Source: Megalonaias nervosa
Taxonomy: Eukaryota; Mollusca; Bivalvia; Unionida; Unionidae
Assembly (NCBI GenBank): GCA_016617855.1
Contig: JAECUM010005009.1
Span: 62,001 to 126,000 of the forward strand
Length of the DNA stretch: 64,000 nt
Direction: 5' to 3'
Positions 34,690 through 46,977 of the stretch are shown piece by piece. Each line of letters starts with the position of its first letter. Position 1 is the stretch's first letter. Below the pieces are notes generated by a model. It did no database searches. It saw nothing but the letters and a program-made list of their open reading frames with translations, and had not been told where the DNA came from. The position numbers were made by a program, and so were the translations under genes.

Positions 34690-35080
34690 TGTAGTAGGTC
34701 CTAAATGAACATGATGCTGCTCAGACATCCAGTAAGGCCTTCATGGTTGCCATCTTGAAAACCTTCTTATCACTCCTTCTACGTGGAAAATCGTATGAAC
34801 ATGCAGTTTTCACTGAAATATTTATGATGTCAATGTGTTCGTAATGAAAATGGTGATGATGCGACCTGCAAAAAGGCCACTACATTGGTCATCTCGGAAA
34901 TTTTGTTATGGCTTCTTTCCTAGATGTCCTGGACTAGTCTTATGGTGTCTTGTTGCCTGTTGGTCCTATATAGAAAGTCATACTAACACGAAGTTTCTAT
35001 CAGAAGACTTCGTATGATGTCTTGTTGGTCTTATTTTTGTATTATTGGTCCTAATTGAAAATGGTGCCAATCTGACATCC
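34690..35080. repeat. About 130-bp degenerate tandem array, block 2
   Basis: Anchors at about 34697, 34837, 34962 and 35047. It has the same GGTCCTAAATGAAAATGGTG, GGCC-GCCATCTTGAAAA and TTATGATGTCTTGTTGGTC parts as block 1, in the same orientation, about 4 kb away. Confidence 0.75.
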
Positions 35081-37049
35081 ACAGCAGTGAATATGAAAAT
35101 CCTGTCATTGCTGAAGAAGACCAGATATGGTTTAAAAACTCGGCAGTTTAAAAGAAGAAATGGCATTGTCTTTATTTCAAGGAAATTCTTTCCAGTCAGT
35201 GCATCAGTCCCTTCAAGGGACTCTTTTTTATATGCAGTGGTCGCCATCTTATACAGCCAACCCTTCTGCACCGGGAAAGTGGCCTTATAAGACGAGTGGC
35301 CTTTCCAGAGGGGGACTAAATGTTTTGTGAGAATTATATGTAATGTACGTAGTAAGAAATCTACATACTTCAAAGCATTTAATAACTTTGTTTGAAAAGT
35401 AACATTAATTACTAAAAGATTCTTCTTGTCATAATAATAGACTTATTTCAACTGAAAATACATTAATAGTTCTTATTGTTGACGCAAGCGTGATATGCGA
35501 GCGGGTATTGTTGTCATGCACATTGCAAAACCATTCAAATCATTTAAACCTTGGTACACAAACAATTCTCTTTCAATTTGCTCCATTTTTCCACTGCTGC
35601 GGAATATTCTCCTTATCGCTGACGATGTTGTTTATTCGAGACTTTTCAACATTAAATTGATTTATTCAAGTCTTTTCTACATAATATTATTCGGCAAGTC
35701 TCCCCTCCCCATCCCACCCAATGTCGTCGAGTAGAATAACCGACATTCTTCTCAAATAACACGTCTCTGTTTACGTGATGATATCTTAATGTTTGGTAAT
35801 GATTTATTCGGATGTTGCTAACTGTATGCCGGTTAATTACGCAGACGAAACTTTTGTTGAGTGGACGAAATGCCTTCTTCATAAAGGAAGCGATATATGT
35901 GTTGTCACGTGATTTTTCGGTCTTTGTCTGTTACCCTGTTTTGTTCAAGGTTAATTTCTCTGTGTGTGTTAAATCACAAAATCTATTTTTAACCTATGCT
36001 GACCATATTATGATCTTGACAATTACGTTCGGTTGTAACCTTCAAAGAAAAGAACTCGATAGATGTGTGAAGCCCAAAACTTTATCATAATATTGTTGAG
36101 CCCATTTCCTGTAAATGTCGGCTTTTATAGATAATGATATAATATTAATCTTAGTGTTACATGTACTTTACTCAACACTTCTTTCAGTAAAGGAAACCTG
36201 ATATTGGGAGATATGTATCGACGGTAGAGATAATCTGATTACTTACCTTATGTCACGATATGAATTAATTATTGGTTCTAAACACATCTAAAATAAAAAA
36301 GTAGCCTCTTGTGAGGGGAACATTTTAGATTTTTGTACTAATATGATGGCCGCTGGTCGCGTTAGAGGGGTGGCCATTCTAGAGGCGTACTTCTGAACAC
36401 AAACTCGTCTGTGCCAAGGGATTCTGGCCGTAAGAAGCAGGTGGTCGCTGTTCAGGGAGACCGTTCAAGAGGGAGACTTCTGTAAAGCAATATCTATGGT
36501 TCTGTACAAAATGACACTTTAGCGAGTACAGTCAACTCATGTTAGAATAACAATATTTATACAGGAGGTACCTGTCTTAGAAATTTAAAAACATTTTTCA
36601 GAAATCAGATCTAATCTATGTTTTGTGATAGTTATGCAGTTGAGCAAACACTACTACAAGTTTGATCATTGATTATTGCCCAGGATTGTTTGTGCAAACC
36701 TTGAGCGAACAAAATTGACCTCCATGACACAGTAAGATTGTGATCCACGTAGAGAAGGAAAGTGCAACTTCCTCCAGGTCTTCGGCTGAATCAGTGTTTT
36801 ATAAAGCCACACTTTATGTTATCAATAAGTATATAAAGCGAGGTTGTGGGCCAGATCCATCCCGCGAGTCATAGGTTGTTTGTGTCTGACATAAAAGTTA
36901 AAGGGCCCCAATCACAAAATTATTTTAAAGTAAAGCATAATATTTAATTCTGGAGTCTACTCCTGAATCTTGATATCTTAAATGAATTCTTTTAACCAAC
37001 ATGGTGGTCCTACGCCCAAAGTGTTGTATTCAGTTTTCTGATCATTGGA
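35081..37049. other. Intron 2 sequence with dispersed GTGGCC motif
   Basis: Near 35278 and 36340-36490 several related strings occur (GTGGCCATTCTAGAGG, GTGGTCGCTGTTCAGG, GAGACCGTTCAAGAGG). They look like degenerate copies of one short dispersed repeat. No coding signal. Confidence 0.35.
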
Positions 37050-37230
37050 TGGGTAGACATAGTAGCTTAGCTGGTATACTAATAATACAAGGGTTATGAG
37101 TTCGATACCCACCCTGGCTAGCCTTGATCGTCTGCCTCAGTTTGTCCTTGGGAGGGGTACTAAGCTCCCGTTTCCTCTTCATAATTCAGCCAAGAATGTG
37201 TTAAAAGTGTCATTAAAACCAAATAAAAGT
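37050..37230 (+). mobile_element. tRNA-derived SINE
   Basis: Internal RNA polymerase III boxes are clear: A box TAGCTTAGCTGG (37063-37074) and B box GTTCGATACCC (37100-37110), spaced as in a tRNA. A body follows, then the tail TGTCATTAAAACCAAATAAA, a type common to invertebrate SINEs. The tRNA-like head does not fold as a complete tRNA by eye. It lies 115 bp upstream of coding exon 3. Confidence 0.65.
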
Positions 37231-37344
37231 AAAACATACAAGCCATCATTGGACAATTATTATAATGTAGCATTATGACATTTGTACATCTTAATAATGC
37301 AAATGCTGTGATGGCAAAAAATATCATGTAAACATTTTTTTCAG

Positions 37345-37443
37345 GACTGCAGAAAGATACATGTAGCCCATTTTTGCCACATAATACTGACGATCAGACA
37401 AAGGAAGCAACATCATCTGCAAAGGAGGACTCCATTGATAGAG
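37345..37443 (+). CDS. Five-exon gene, coding exon 3
   Basis: A 99-nt exon bounded by TTTTTTTCAG and GTACAG, entering and leaving in phase 1. With the last base of exon 2 it encodes residues 89-121. It is polar and acidic, beginning GLQKDTCSPFLPHNTDD and ending KEDSIDR, likely a disordered linker. Because both borders are phase 1, it could be skipped without changing the frame. Confidence 0.7.
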
Positions 37444-37621
37444 GTACAGTTTAATCTCTTGTTAAGAAAATGATGTATTGCCTTTAAAAATGTACAGTTG
37501 ACCTTCGATTTAAATTCTCTAAATTTACTGCTGTCTCACTTAAGATAATGATAGTCGTAGAGCCCATTATTATATTGATTAAATTTTGTTGTAATATTGC
37601 TGCTTGAATTATTTCATTTCA

Positions 37622-37700
37622 TTTTAGATATTGCCTAGTGAAAACCATTTATAATGCGATCTTTTAGATGTTGGCTAACGAAAACCATTTATAATGTGAT
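37622..37700. repeat. Short 40-bp tandem duplication
   Basis: TTTTAGAT, then GAAAACCATTTATAATG, then GAT occur twice, with a 40-bp period and a few substitutions. Confidence 0.7.
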
Positions 37701-40259
37701 TTCATGTCTTTGATACCCTATTTGTTAGCTTTTGTGCTCTATTATTACACAGTCTTGTTAGAACATCCCTGAGTACAATGTACCCTCACTTATTATGGTT
37801 CTTATGAATAGCATGCTTGAAATGGGTACTGTATTTAGAACCTTGTAGGAATTACACAATTACCATTCCCGATCAACCTTTGGTAATTGCCAAAGCCATA
37901 AATGGAATACCCTCAGCTTCTTTTACTTCCACTATCTAGTGTAGTCATAGCAGCAAGCTGCTGTGATATTTTGGCAAAGCCATCTCATTGATCTTTCCTG
38001 TTAATCAATTTTGTTGTCATATTTATGCTCTCTGATAACATTTATAAGCAGTATAGAATGCAAATGCTTTGTTGTACACATGTGACCAGTTTAACAGTAC
38101 AGCTACTGAGTAGGATACATTTTAGTATAGAATTAATATATTTGTTCCAGAGTTTGAGATTCATAAATTCATAAAGTCCATATAGCAGTTATGTGTTTAT
38201 ATTTTTAAGTCGTAATGAAAATTTTAGTTCCAGTGTCCATAATAACAACAGCAACAACAATAATAAACCACAACAACACATGGTTTACTTAGACTTGCGT
38301 AGATAGAGGTAAGAACAGGATGCTTGTTCATACATAGACATGTGTAAAATTATATACTAGGTGATTCACTTAGTTTGTGGAGTAGCAGATAGCTTGATCA
38401 TGAATGCCAAGCAAAAATAAAAAATGAACTAAGCCAATTTTCAGAGCCCCCCCCCCCCATGCTAAGATAAAGCATACCTGGTAAATTGTTTTTTTCTAGA
38501 ACGATACATCATTTTAATTATCATGGCAGATCAGAGTCTTTGTTCTTTTGCAAATGGACTCAACTTATAAGTTAGGATATACGGTAACTAACTATTGAAT
38601 AAACAATCAGCATATCATCCCACTGTTTCAAAACTTATTTTAATTTCTCATGTCCAAAGTGATACTGTTACAGACATTTAATTTATATTTTGTTCTTGAT
38701 CATTTTTTCTGTGATTGAGGGTAGCCATTTGCCCTACCTGACTAATGTCATGTAATGTCTACATGAGTTTTTTCATGGTTATAAAGGGTAAGCAAGATGT
38801 TTATTAACGTTTAAGTTCATGGCCTGGACAACTTTATGAATTTGATAGAATTTATTCTATGAAATGACCCACATCTTGGGCATTCTGTTGTGTCTTAGGT
38901 CAAGTGAAATTAGTATATACAGAGGTTTTCCAAATAATGTCTTCATCCCTGTTTTATGTTAAATCATGGGAATCATTTACTTGTTCAGAAATAATTTGAG
39001 AGGGTCATTTATTGAAAGTATTAATTGGAATTACAAAGTGCTTATCGTCCTTTTGTACTGAAACACTACTTTAGGCTTATTGTGAATTCAATGAAAAACA
39101 TTCTGGATTATAATATTCTGATACATCAAAACTGTTGGTACATAAATATATTTCAGTACTGTTGGTACATTAGCAGAGATGTTCCCAGTGTACACGATCA
39201 TGTGATCTGAACAAAATTCATATGAACTCGCGTACTTTGAAACAGTGATACGAGAACTTCTGCAAATTACTTTCAAATCATGTATATGGAAGTGTGCTCT
39301 GCACATTATACAAATTTATTCGACCATTCACCCTTAAAGTGTTTGTTGCAGTATAAGCCAAGCCAGTAGAAATATTTTAGCAGTTGTGTTAATGCGTCTT
39401 TTTTTCATATCACATCTGGTTTCTTCGGCTTGACATGAATTCTTGTTTTAACCTGAAACTGGTTGGCAGATTGGGCCCTGTAACATGCATTCTGTCATAG
39501 TCTGAACCTTGCATCATAGAAGTTTTACAAATCCTCATTTATAATATGGGCTGTCTAGAAGATCCAGAATGGCTGGGTCACAGCGTGGGTCATACTTAGA
39601 TGATGATTTCGTTTGGCAAATAAATACTGACTATTTTCAGTGGTGACGTCTATTTATTTTTAATGTTATGAAGTATGTCAGATCATTGGAGCTGGGAAAA
39701 TGTTAGTGGAGATACCAGTGAATGAGTTTGAGCCAAAATTGGTACTAGATACCAGTACAATATACGTGTTGTATGGGCAAGAACATACAGCATGTCGGTA
39801 TTCCCACATTTCAGTGGTGTTTCTAAATTAAATGTAGAAAAGGCAGACTAAGAAGAAAACAATACACACAATTTAAAAAGAGAGCATTCTTGTTTTTTTC
39901 TCTAATGCCAATTTAGCTCTGTGGGATCATGTGCTGCAAACCTTTTAGTCCTAGCAAGAAGGTTATGATAAATCTAACAAATAAGAATCTGAATCTGAAG
40001 TTAAGAAGCAAAACTATTTATTTGATCAAAATACTTCTGTATGAACACGTAGACTACCACATTAATGGACTTAAAATCCTAATACAGCATTTTGGAACAG
40101 TATATCTGACCTAGTAGTCTGCAGTAAAATTCTAATTAAAAAAGGTTATAAAGCTTATTTTGTAGCAGAAGTATCCAAAAGTATCGAAAAGTCAATATCT
40201 GTGAGCTGTGGAAAATTGTACATATCAAACATAAAGAAATGTTTTCAAACTTGTTTCAG
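37701..40259. other. Intron 3 sequence, no gene seen
   Basis: AT-rich intron with a C run near 38448 and no convincing coding or element signal. Confidence 0.45.
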
Positions 40260-40355
40260 CTGACAAAAAGCAAACTTTCAAGGTAAACAAGGGATATAAC
40301 TCTGACATTTTAAAGGGAATCAATAAATCAATTATCTCCCTTATATGTCTGACAG
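40260..40355 (+). CDS. Five-exon gene, coding exon 4
   Basis: A 96-nt exon bounded by ACTTGTTTCAG and the strong donor GTGAGC, again phase 1 on both sides. It encodes residues 122-153: a basic start (ADKKQTFKVNKGY), then NSDILKGINKSIISLICLT, which looks like a hydrophobic helix. An internal GTAAAC offers an alternative, shorter donor, but the full exon is open and has the better donor. It ends about 380 bp before the LINE insertion in intron 4. Confidence 0.65.
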
Positions 40356-40659
40356 GTGAGCACGATATCAAATTTTTATGTTTTCCACAAGTTCATGAAC
40401 TATGACAGACTTTCAATAGAGATTGACGCATGTGTGGACGGACGTTTTGACGGAGGAACATCAATAATAATATATTTTCCATCGAATATGCCAGATGCCA
40501 TGACAGAAAAGAGGGAAAAAAGATGAGAATACCAACTCTATTTATCCTGCTACAACCTTTATTGTGATATCGGCAATACCAATACTGATACTGTCATTAA
40601 CCTGTTTGCCACATATTCCCGTTCTAATAGTTCCACAACTTCTATTAAAATAATTGATG

Positions 40660-40732
40660 TCTGTCCGTCTCTGTCCGTCCCCGTCTCTGTCCCTGTCCGT
40701 CCCTATCTCTATCTCTCTATATCTATATATAT
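40660..40732. repeat. CTGTCCGT/CTATCT-rich microsatellite
   Basis: Imperfect short repeats (GTCTCTGTCC, CCCTATCTCTATCTC, TATATC) directly adjoining the 3' end of the LINE. It is probably the element's tail or its target. Confidence 0.8.
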
Positions 40733-40780
40733 CAATTGGTAGTCTCTCGGGGGCCGAGGAAGACATGTTGTGCAGTCTCA

Positions 40781-41380
40781 TCAACGATGGACGCGTATGT
40801 GGCTACGGAGTCCAAATTCCGTTGAACACAGGCGGTTGCAGGTGGGGCATGGGACACCGGTACTTTTGGGTGGCTGAGACGCAGCTTTGTGACGTCTCTC
40901 ACGGGCTGCAGCAAGACGCTGGCGGCGGTCAGCCTCGAAGGTGGAACTGGCTTTTCTGGTCAGGACTCGCCAGTGACTTCTGTCTGAGGCAGCGAGCTCG
41001 AGCTGATGCGGTTGAAGGTCTGCCCATTTGATGTGCGTCTTGAGGTTGTCTTTGTACCTCTTGTGAGGGCGGCCTTGGTTTCGGTTGCCTTGGACTAGCT
41101 CGCCAAAGAACAGTTGCTTTGGGATTCTGTTTTGATCCATGCGGATGACATGGCCGGTCCAACGAAGCTGGGCCTGGATCAGTTTGGCTTCGATGCTTGT
41201 TGTGTTTGCTCTATCAAGGACTTCCTGGTTGGGGATTCGGTCATGCCACTTGATCCTCATGATGGCTCTCAGGGAGCGCTGGTGGAATTGTTCCAACCGA
41301 CTGATGTGCCTTCGGTATACAGTCCACGTTTCACAGCCATACAAGAGAGACGTCAGGACAACTGCATTGTACACCTTCAA
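40781..41380 (-). CDS. LINE polyprotein C-terminal part with C2H2 zinc finger
   Basis: Continues the reverse transcriptase frame after one TAG stop at 41386-41388, so it was originally one protein. It holds the post-RT region (LLYGCETWTVYRRHISRLEQ, IMRIKWHDRIPNQEVL, LRWTGHVIRMDQNR, GRPHKRYKDNLKTHIK) and ends with a zinc finger: CPTC, 12 residues, then HIRVH. It would bind nucleic acid during target-primed integration. In this copy it is separated from the RT by the nonsense codon. Confidence 0.85.
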   Translation of the reverse strand: MKVYNAVVLTSLLYGCETWTVYRRHISRLEQFHQRSLRAIMRIKWHDRIPNQEVLDRANTTSIEAKLIQAQLRWTGHVIRMDQNRIPKQLFFGELVQGNRNQGRPHKRYKDNLKTHIKWADLQPHQLELAASDRSHWRVLTRKASSTFEADRRQRLAAARERRHKAASQPPKSTGVPCPTCNRLCSTEFGLRSHIRVHR

Positions 41381-43312
41381 CTTTGTTGACTAGTGTATAT
41401 CCTTGTACTGCAAGACCTTGGTTTGAAATCGTCGGATTGCTTGGCTGGCCTTTTGGATCCTCGCAGTGATCTCTTTGTCCAGGGAGCCATCATTGGATAT
41501 TGTGCTGCCTAGGTATTTAAAGCTGTCCACATTCTTCAGCTGCGTGTCGCCGATGGTGATGCAGGGTTGTGAAGGGACAGTGTTTGGGGCAGGCTGGAAG
41601 AGGACTTCTGTCTTTCCTAGGCTAATTGTGAGTCCGAACAGATTGGAGGCTTCAGAGAACTTGTCCACAATTGTCTGTAGGTGAATCTCTTCATGGGCCA
41701 TGAGGGCACAGTCATCTGCAAAGAGTGCTTCAATGATGAGTCTTTCAAGCGTTTTGGTGTTAGCAGCTAGGCGTCTGAGATCAAACACTGATCCATCCAG
41801 GCGATACCTAATGTAGATACCAAGGTCAAGGTCATGGATGGCGTGGAGCAGTACCTGCGTGAAGAAGAGGTTGAAGAGCACCGGAACGAGTACACAGCCC
41901 TGTTTGACACCATTAGATATGGGGAATTTCTCAGAGGGCTCACTGTCTGAGAGAATCTCTCCAGTCATGTCATCATGGAAAAGCCGGATGAGGTTGGTAA
42001 ACTTCTGAGGACAACCAAGCTTCTTGAGTATTACCCACAGTGCGTCTCTGTTGACTGTGTCGAATGCCTTCGTCAGGTCCACGAAGACGGCATACAGATT
42101 CATGTTCTGCTCAAGGCACTTCTCTTGGACTTGTCTTACTGCGAAGATCATGTCAGCAGTGCTACGGTCTGGGCGAAAACCACATTGAGACTCAGGTAGG
42201 TTATCTTCTGACACTGATGCGATAAGTCTGTTGAGAATGAGGCGAGCAAGTATTTTGCCAGCTATGGAGAGTAGGGAGATGCCTCTATAGTTATTGCAGT
42301 CCGCACGTGTGCCTTTATTCTTATAGATGGTTACAATTGATGCGTCGCGGAGGTCGTCTGGCATCTCCTCTTCCGTCCAGATGCTGGTTAGCACATCGTG
42401 GAATGCCTCTAGAGTCTGTTCACTGAGAGCCTTGTACACCTCCGCTGGGATGCCATCCTTACCAGGTGCCCTGCCACAGTTCATTTGTTTAATGGCCGTC
42501 CTCAACTCCTCTATCGTTGGCGGAACATTCAGTTGGTCATGCGTTGGCTGTTGGGGTATTTGTTCAAGAGCAGAATGGCTAACCGATGAGGGCAGGTTTA
42601 GGAGCTGGCTAAAGTGCTCTTTCCATCTGTCCTTAATGCCAGCCTTGTCCTTTATTAGTGTACTGCCATCTGCAGCAAGCAAGGGGGCAGAACCAGACTT
42701 TGAAGGGCCGAAGATTGACTTGATGGCACTGTAGAACTCTTTGGAGTTGTTAGTGTCGGCATAGCGTTGCACTTCATTAGCTTTCCTTTCCCACCACTGG
42801 TCATGCATCTTGCGGATTTCTCTCTGAGCCTCAGCTTGATAGGATTTGAAGCGGTCTTTTTGGGGGATGGAGTTTGGGTCATTCTGCCAGCCCATGAATG
42901 CTTTATTTTTTCTGGCAAGCAGATCTTCAATGGCATTGTTGTTCTTGTCGAACCAGTCTTGATGGGTTCGCTTCTTGGGGCCCAGAGTCACCATAGCTGT
43001 CTCTCTTATAATGTCCCTGAGCTTGTTCCATTTCTCGGAGGCACTTCCATGTAAAGGTCCGTTGGTAGACATTTTTTCATCTAGGCTGTTCTGGAAATCA
43101 AGCTGGATGGAGGACTGCTGAAGTTTGACAATGTTGAAGGCTGTGCGCATATGCTTAGGGCACCTTGGGTGATGTGGGGCAATGCGCAGTTTTAGGGTGG
43201 TTCGGACAAGTCTGTGGTATGTCCAACATTCCGCTCCTCGCATGGCCTTGGTGATGAGGACATCCTGGGCATCGCGCTGACGGACTATTATATAATTAGG
43301 TGCCATTGGCAA
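41381..43312 (-). CDS. LINE reverse transcriptase
   Basis: An open frame of 640 codons. The first part is the end of the endonuclease and a linker. RT motifs run from about residue 280: GRAPGKDGIPAEVYK, NNYRGISLLSIAGKILARL, SQCGFRPDRSTADMIFAVRQ, FVDLTKAFDTVNRDALW, SNGVKQGCVLVPVLF, and the catalytic FADD near residue 531 (YADD in most LINEs). SFKYLGSTIS follows. All catalytic aspartates are present. The frame ends at a single TAG before the C-terminal domain. A frameshift near 43300 separates it from the endonuclease, where the conserved His-x-x-Asp region is damaged. Confidence 0.9.
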
Positions 43313-43990
43313 GATCTGGGGTGCATCCCGGTGTTCTTGTGTTTGTTCGCTATTCTGAACATTGAGTTTGTGATAAGGAGGTCAAATTCTGCGCATTTGC
43401 TGAGTAACAGCAGGCCGTTGTTGTTCATCTTGCCGACACCGTGCTTGCCAAGTACACCTTTCCATTGACCATAGTCACAGCAACACGGGCGTTGAAGTCT
43501 CCCAGTAGTATGATTTTGTCATCAGCTGGAATTGAGCATAGTACAGAGCTAAGGTCCGCATAGAACTGCTCGATGGTTTCCGCTGGGCTCGTGAGGGTAG
43601 GGGCGTAGGCGCTGATTGTTGCGTGGCGTTTGTGGCTTATAGGTAGCCGCATTTTCATTAGCCTCTCATTAATACCAACAGGCAGGTCCGGAAGCTGCTT
43701 CAGAAGGCTTGATTTAATAGCCAGGCCGACTCCGTGTATCCTGTCTTCGTTTTGGGCTTTTCCTTTCCAGAAGAAGGTGTAGCCGCTTGCAAGCTCCGTC
43801 AGAGAACCCTCCTCTGCAAACCTGTTTCACTCAAGGTCGCAATATCGATACTGTAGCGTGAAAGCTCCTTAGCAATTAGGGCTGTTCTCCTGTAAGGTCT
43901 TGCTATGTTCTTTTTGTCCATAAGAGTACGGATGTTCCATGCTCCAATAATAAGTTTCTTTCTTTCTTGGTTTCGACCGCAGATGTGGAT
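43313..43990 (-). pseudogene. LINE endonuclease (APE type), frameshifted
   Basis: The start block IIGAWNIRTLMDKKNIARPY near 43950 is followed by ALIAKELSRYSIDIATLSET with the catalytic Glu. A frameshift near 43820 moves the frame to INERLMKMRLPISH and SAYAPTLTSPAETI, then LLGDFNARV with the Asp and Asn of the active site (about 43475-43500). Further shifts near 43470 and 43300 disrupt the last motifs. The domain would nick target DNA; this copy cannot make it intact. Confidence 0.8.
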
Positions 43991-43999
43991 GATCTTGCC

Positions 44000-44815
44000 G
44001 CCCGCGGCAAGCTGGCCAGATTTTGAAGGACAGGCTATTTTTTAGGCCACCTTTTCTAGGCCCCTCCCTATACAGGGTGAGCAGCGCTGTCGTAAGATGG
44101 TCTGCTCAGTCGCCCTGGATGCTGCCGAACTGTTCCACTGCCCTGGGTACAGAGCAGAGCGACCACTTGTCCAAGGGCCGCCTACGTGCAGGTCTCTGAC
44201 TACAACTCCAAGTGGTCATCTCCACCTGTTGCTTCGCCAGTCGCCCATCGCCGTAGGACTTTGGTAGGTGATGATGAGTGTGATGATGCTGGATGATGAG
44301 TGCACAACATAACCTGTGCGTGAAGGAGATTTAAGTGAAACAGCCTTTGCACAGAGACAGCCTCACTCTCTCGGCCTTTGTAGTTGGGACCCAGTGGTAC
44401 GAAGATTCGTCACGGCTGGTTACTACTTCGGCTGCATTGAATGGCCATGACGTCTTCAGTGCCTAGTCATGCCCTGCGCTCTCCACAAAGCGTTTGCAGA
44501 TTCGCCTTCTTGGCCGTTGAATCATACAGTTGATCTCTTCCGCCCAGTCTGCCGAAGCTGGCTTTGCATGCAAGGATAGGCAAGCTCCTAACTAACCGAG
44601 GGTTTGAGACCCGTCGGCTACCCTCAACCTGGTTTAGCCGGCCAGTCGAAGCCGTTGCCCGTGGTGTGGCCGCTGTGCATGCTACAGCTTCTTGGAGCCA
44701 CAGGTGAGAGCTGAGCGCCTGGTGGGGACCAACAGTGGACGAGCTACTCCCGAAAGAGCACGACATGCCCCCCTGCCAGAGATACTACCCCTCCCAGAGC
44801 ACCCGGAACACCACA
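44000..44815 (-). other. LINE 5' leader
   Basis: GC-rich minus-strand leader before the endonuclease. It starts near 44815 next to a short TA run and contains a 99-codon frame at 44467-44766 with no recognised domain. I treat it as the 5' untranslated region, though a short ORF1 cannot be excluded. Confidence 0.5.
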
Positions 44816-46975
44816 TCTATATATATATATGTCCAATATTTTAAAAATATAATTTAGTTTGTCATCATTTTTTTTATATATTAAATACAAACATTCTTTA
44901 TAAATATGAAGTTGGTAAGCCACAATTCAGTTTAGTATAAAATATAATTTTATGTGCAATTTTATATATGAAATAGATATCCATGTGCAGAAGTTTGTGT
45001 AAAGTGTGGGTTGATTATATGAAGCAAAGCCGCATAAATAGAATAACGAGATGTTCATACTTCCATCGTTACATATGAAGATCAAGCCTGGTTCCCTCTC
45101 GCACCCTGAAAGGTAACACACATCGCGTATCTCAGAGCTATACATTCCTAGAAATTATGACCGAGATGATGGAACAAAATGCTTTTATTATCTCTGTTGT
45201 TTCGATCCTTTGAACTTTCCCGCAATAATACCTTGCGCGACTCGTTAACCCGTAAAGAATGCAAATTGTTTCATACTACCACTAGGATCACCACTAATGC
45301 TAATAATATAAACACCTCTTCAAATCATCAGCAACAAAACCTAAAACGTTCATTAGAACTACTACTACTACGATGTTACTACCATAATGTCCAAATCATG
45401 AATAAAAAACTTGAAACACTCGTTACTGCTGCTACTACCACTATTGCTAATGTTATTACCACCACTTCTAAATCATCACCAACAAAACTAACAACAATCA
45501 GTTTTAATACTAACTCTACGAATAAGAATCGTTTACGTAAATAGACAATTACCTACCGGTAGTGATGCAATATGCGACACAACCCACTAACAATGTCAGA
45601 ACTTGCACGTGGCCTGAACCCTGACACTTCTTCTGGAGCCACAAACCCAATTTTCATCGAATGTGGACTATTTATGACGAGAATCATATTCTGTGGCCAT
45701 GTACCAGACTCAAGATATCACTCTACAGTTGTGGTACAAAATTATAAATAAGCAAGAACATATGTGTTTACGTATGGTACAATAATTTCGCGATATATAT
45801 CAATGCTTACGACACACATTTTGTAAGTCAAAATATAACATTTCCCTTTCAATGATGTAACTGCAACTTTCACCAAGAAGGAAACATTGTTGACGTCATA
45901 GATGGGTATAACCAAATACACATTCCTCATTTTGGGAAATTAATAACAAGTAGATTCAGTTTATCGTTTTTGTTGTCATTTCAAGAAGGATCGTGGATGA
46001 TATAAGTAAATATATCGAAGCATCAACACCGATGTTATTTTAGGAGACTTGATAAATTATCACCTCCCACTCAAATACCGTGCATCCATCACTCCAACAA
46101 CTTGTAACGTACCACGAGATTGAATATAAATAAATAAATACATTTGTTTTCTTGGAAAAGAACTGATCGAATTTACATTTTCTAGTTCATTGCCCATACA
46201 CACACATACAAATTCATTTACCAGCAGGAGCATACCCAAATAATTTATTAATCGAGTATGGAGGTAGGCAATAACAGAAAAACCTTACACACACGAACTT
46301 TTGCTTCGTTTTCAACAAATATGCACCTGAAAAAAAACATATTTGTTTCAAAAAGCCGACACTGCAAATTTAGCTTTTAGCTTTACTGTATAGACCTATT
46401 ATATTCTTTCCTTACTTTAAATAATTTTATGTCTTTTTAACACGAAGTTCACCAGTTACAAAAGGAACTCCTGACGATTTCAATATTGACATTATAGTTG
46501 TATTTAGGTTGAGGAAACCGAAGACCTGGAGATAACCCTTATCTTGTTTGTATGTACCTTGCACTTGACGGAACGGGACCCATGACCGAGATACTTGTGG
46601 TACCTATCTCAAAATAATTTCTAGATAATTATTAAAAATTAAACAACACCATCGCGTAAATTGTCCGGTTTTGCTTTGTTGCTTCTTCATACCGAATTCA
46701 ATACTTTGTTTCTTCGAAATATTTTCAAATTTAGCCTTTTGATGTTTTTCATTCGGAGATGGAACGTCTGTTGAAGAAAATATAATGGATTAGGACCCGT
46801 CATACAAAGGGTTTCAATTAAAAAGATGCTGTATGTTTATTATTAATAGATTCAAACATATATATATAACCGAAGAAATGGTGGAAAAATAAAATAAAAA
46901 CAAAAAAATAAACATATCATTAACAACAAGATACCATATAACAGTTATATACAAGGAGGTATGATGTGATGGAGG
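44816..46975. other. Intron 4 sequence, no firm gene
   Basis: The frame at 45179-45541 is rich in Thr, Asn and Leu from ACT/CTA-like repeats and is not called. A 52-codon frame at 45593-45748 (MSELARGLNPDTSSG start) could be a phase-1 alternative last exon after exon 4, via AG at 45598-45599, but the acceptor has no pyrimidine tract. Confidence 0.3.
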
Positions 46976-46977
46976 TG

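Larger units (their letters stand above)
40733..44815 (-). mobile_element. Near-full-length LINE (non-LTR retrotransposon)
   Basis: Minus-strand element of about 4.1 kb with a GC-richer 5' leader (44.0-44.8 kb), an APE-type endonuclease, a reverse transcriptase and a C-terminal C2H2 zinc finger. It ends in a short-repeat tail at 40.73 kb. It is much less AT-rich than its surroundings and has few disruptions, so insertion was probably recent. It lies in intron 4 of the plus-strand gene, in the opposite orientation. The LINE clade was not assigned. Confidence 0.9.

Noticed and set aside
37063..37110. Functional tRNA gene
   Set aside because: A and B boxes are present, but no full cloverleaf could be formed by eye, and a SINE-type body and tail follow.
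40654..43054. Plus-strand frames opposite the LINE
   Set aside because: Shadows of the minus-strand LINE coding sequence.
45179..45541. 121-codon Thr/Asn-rich protein
   Set aside because: Driven by ACT/CTA-like simple sequence. No domain, splice support or conserved feature seen.
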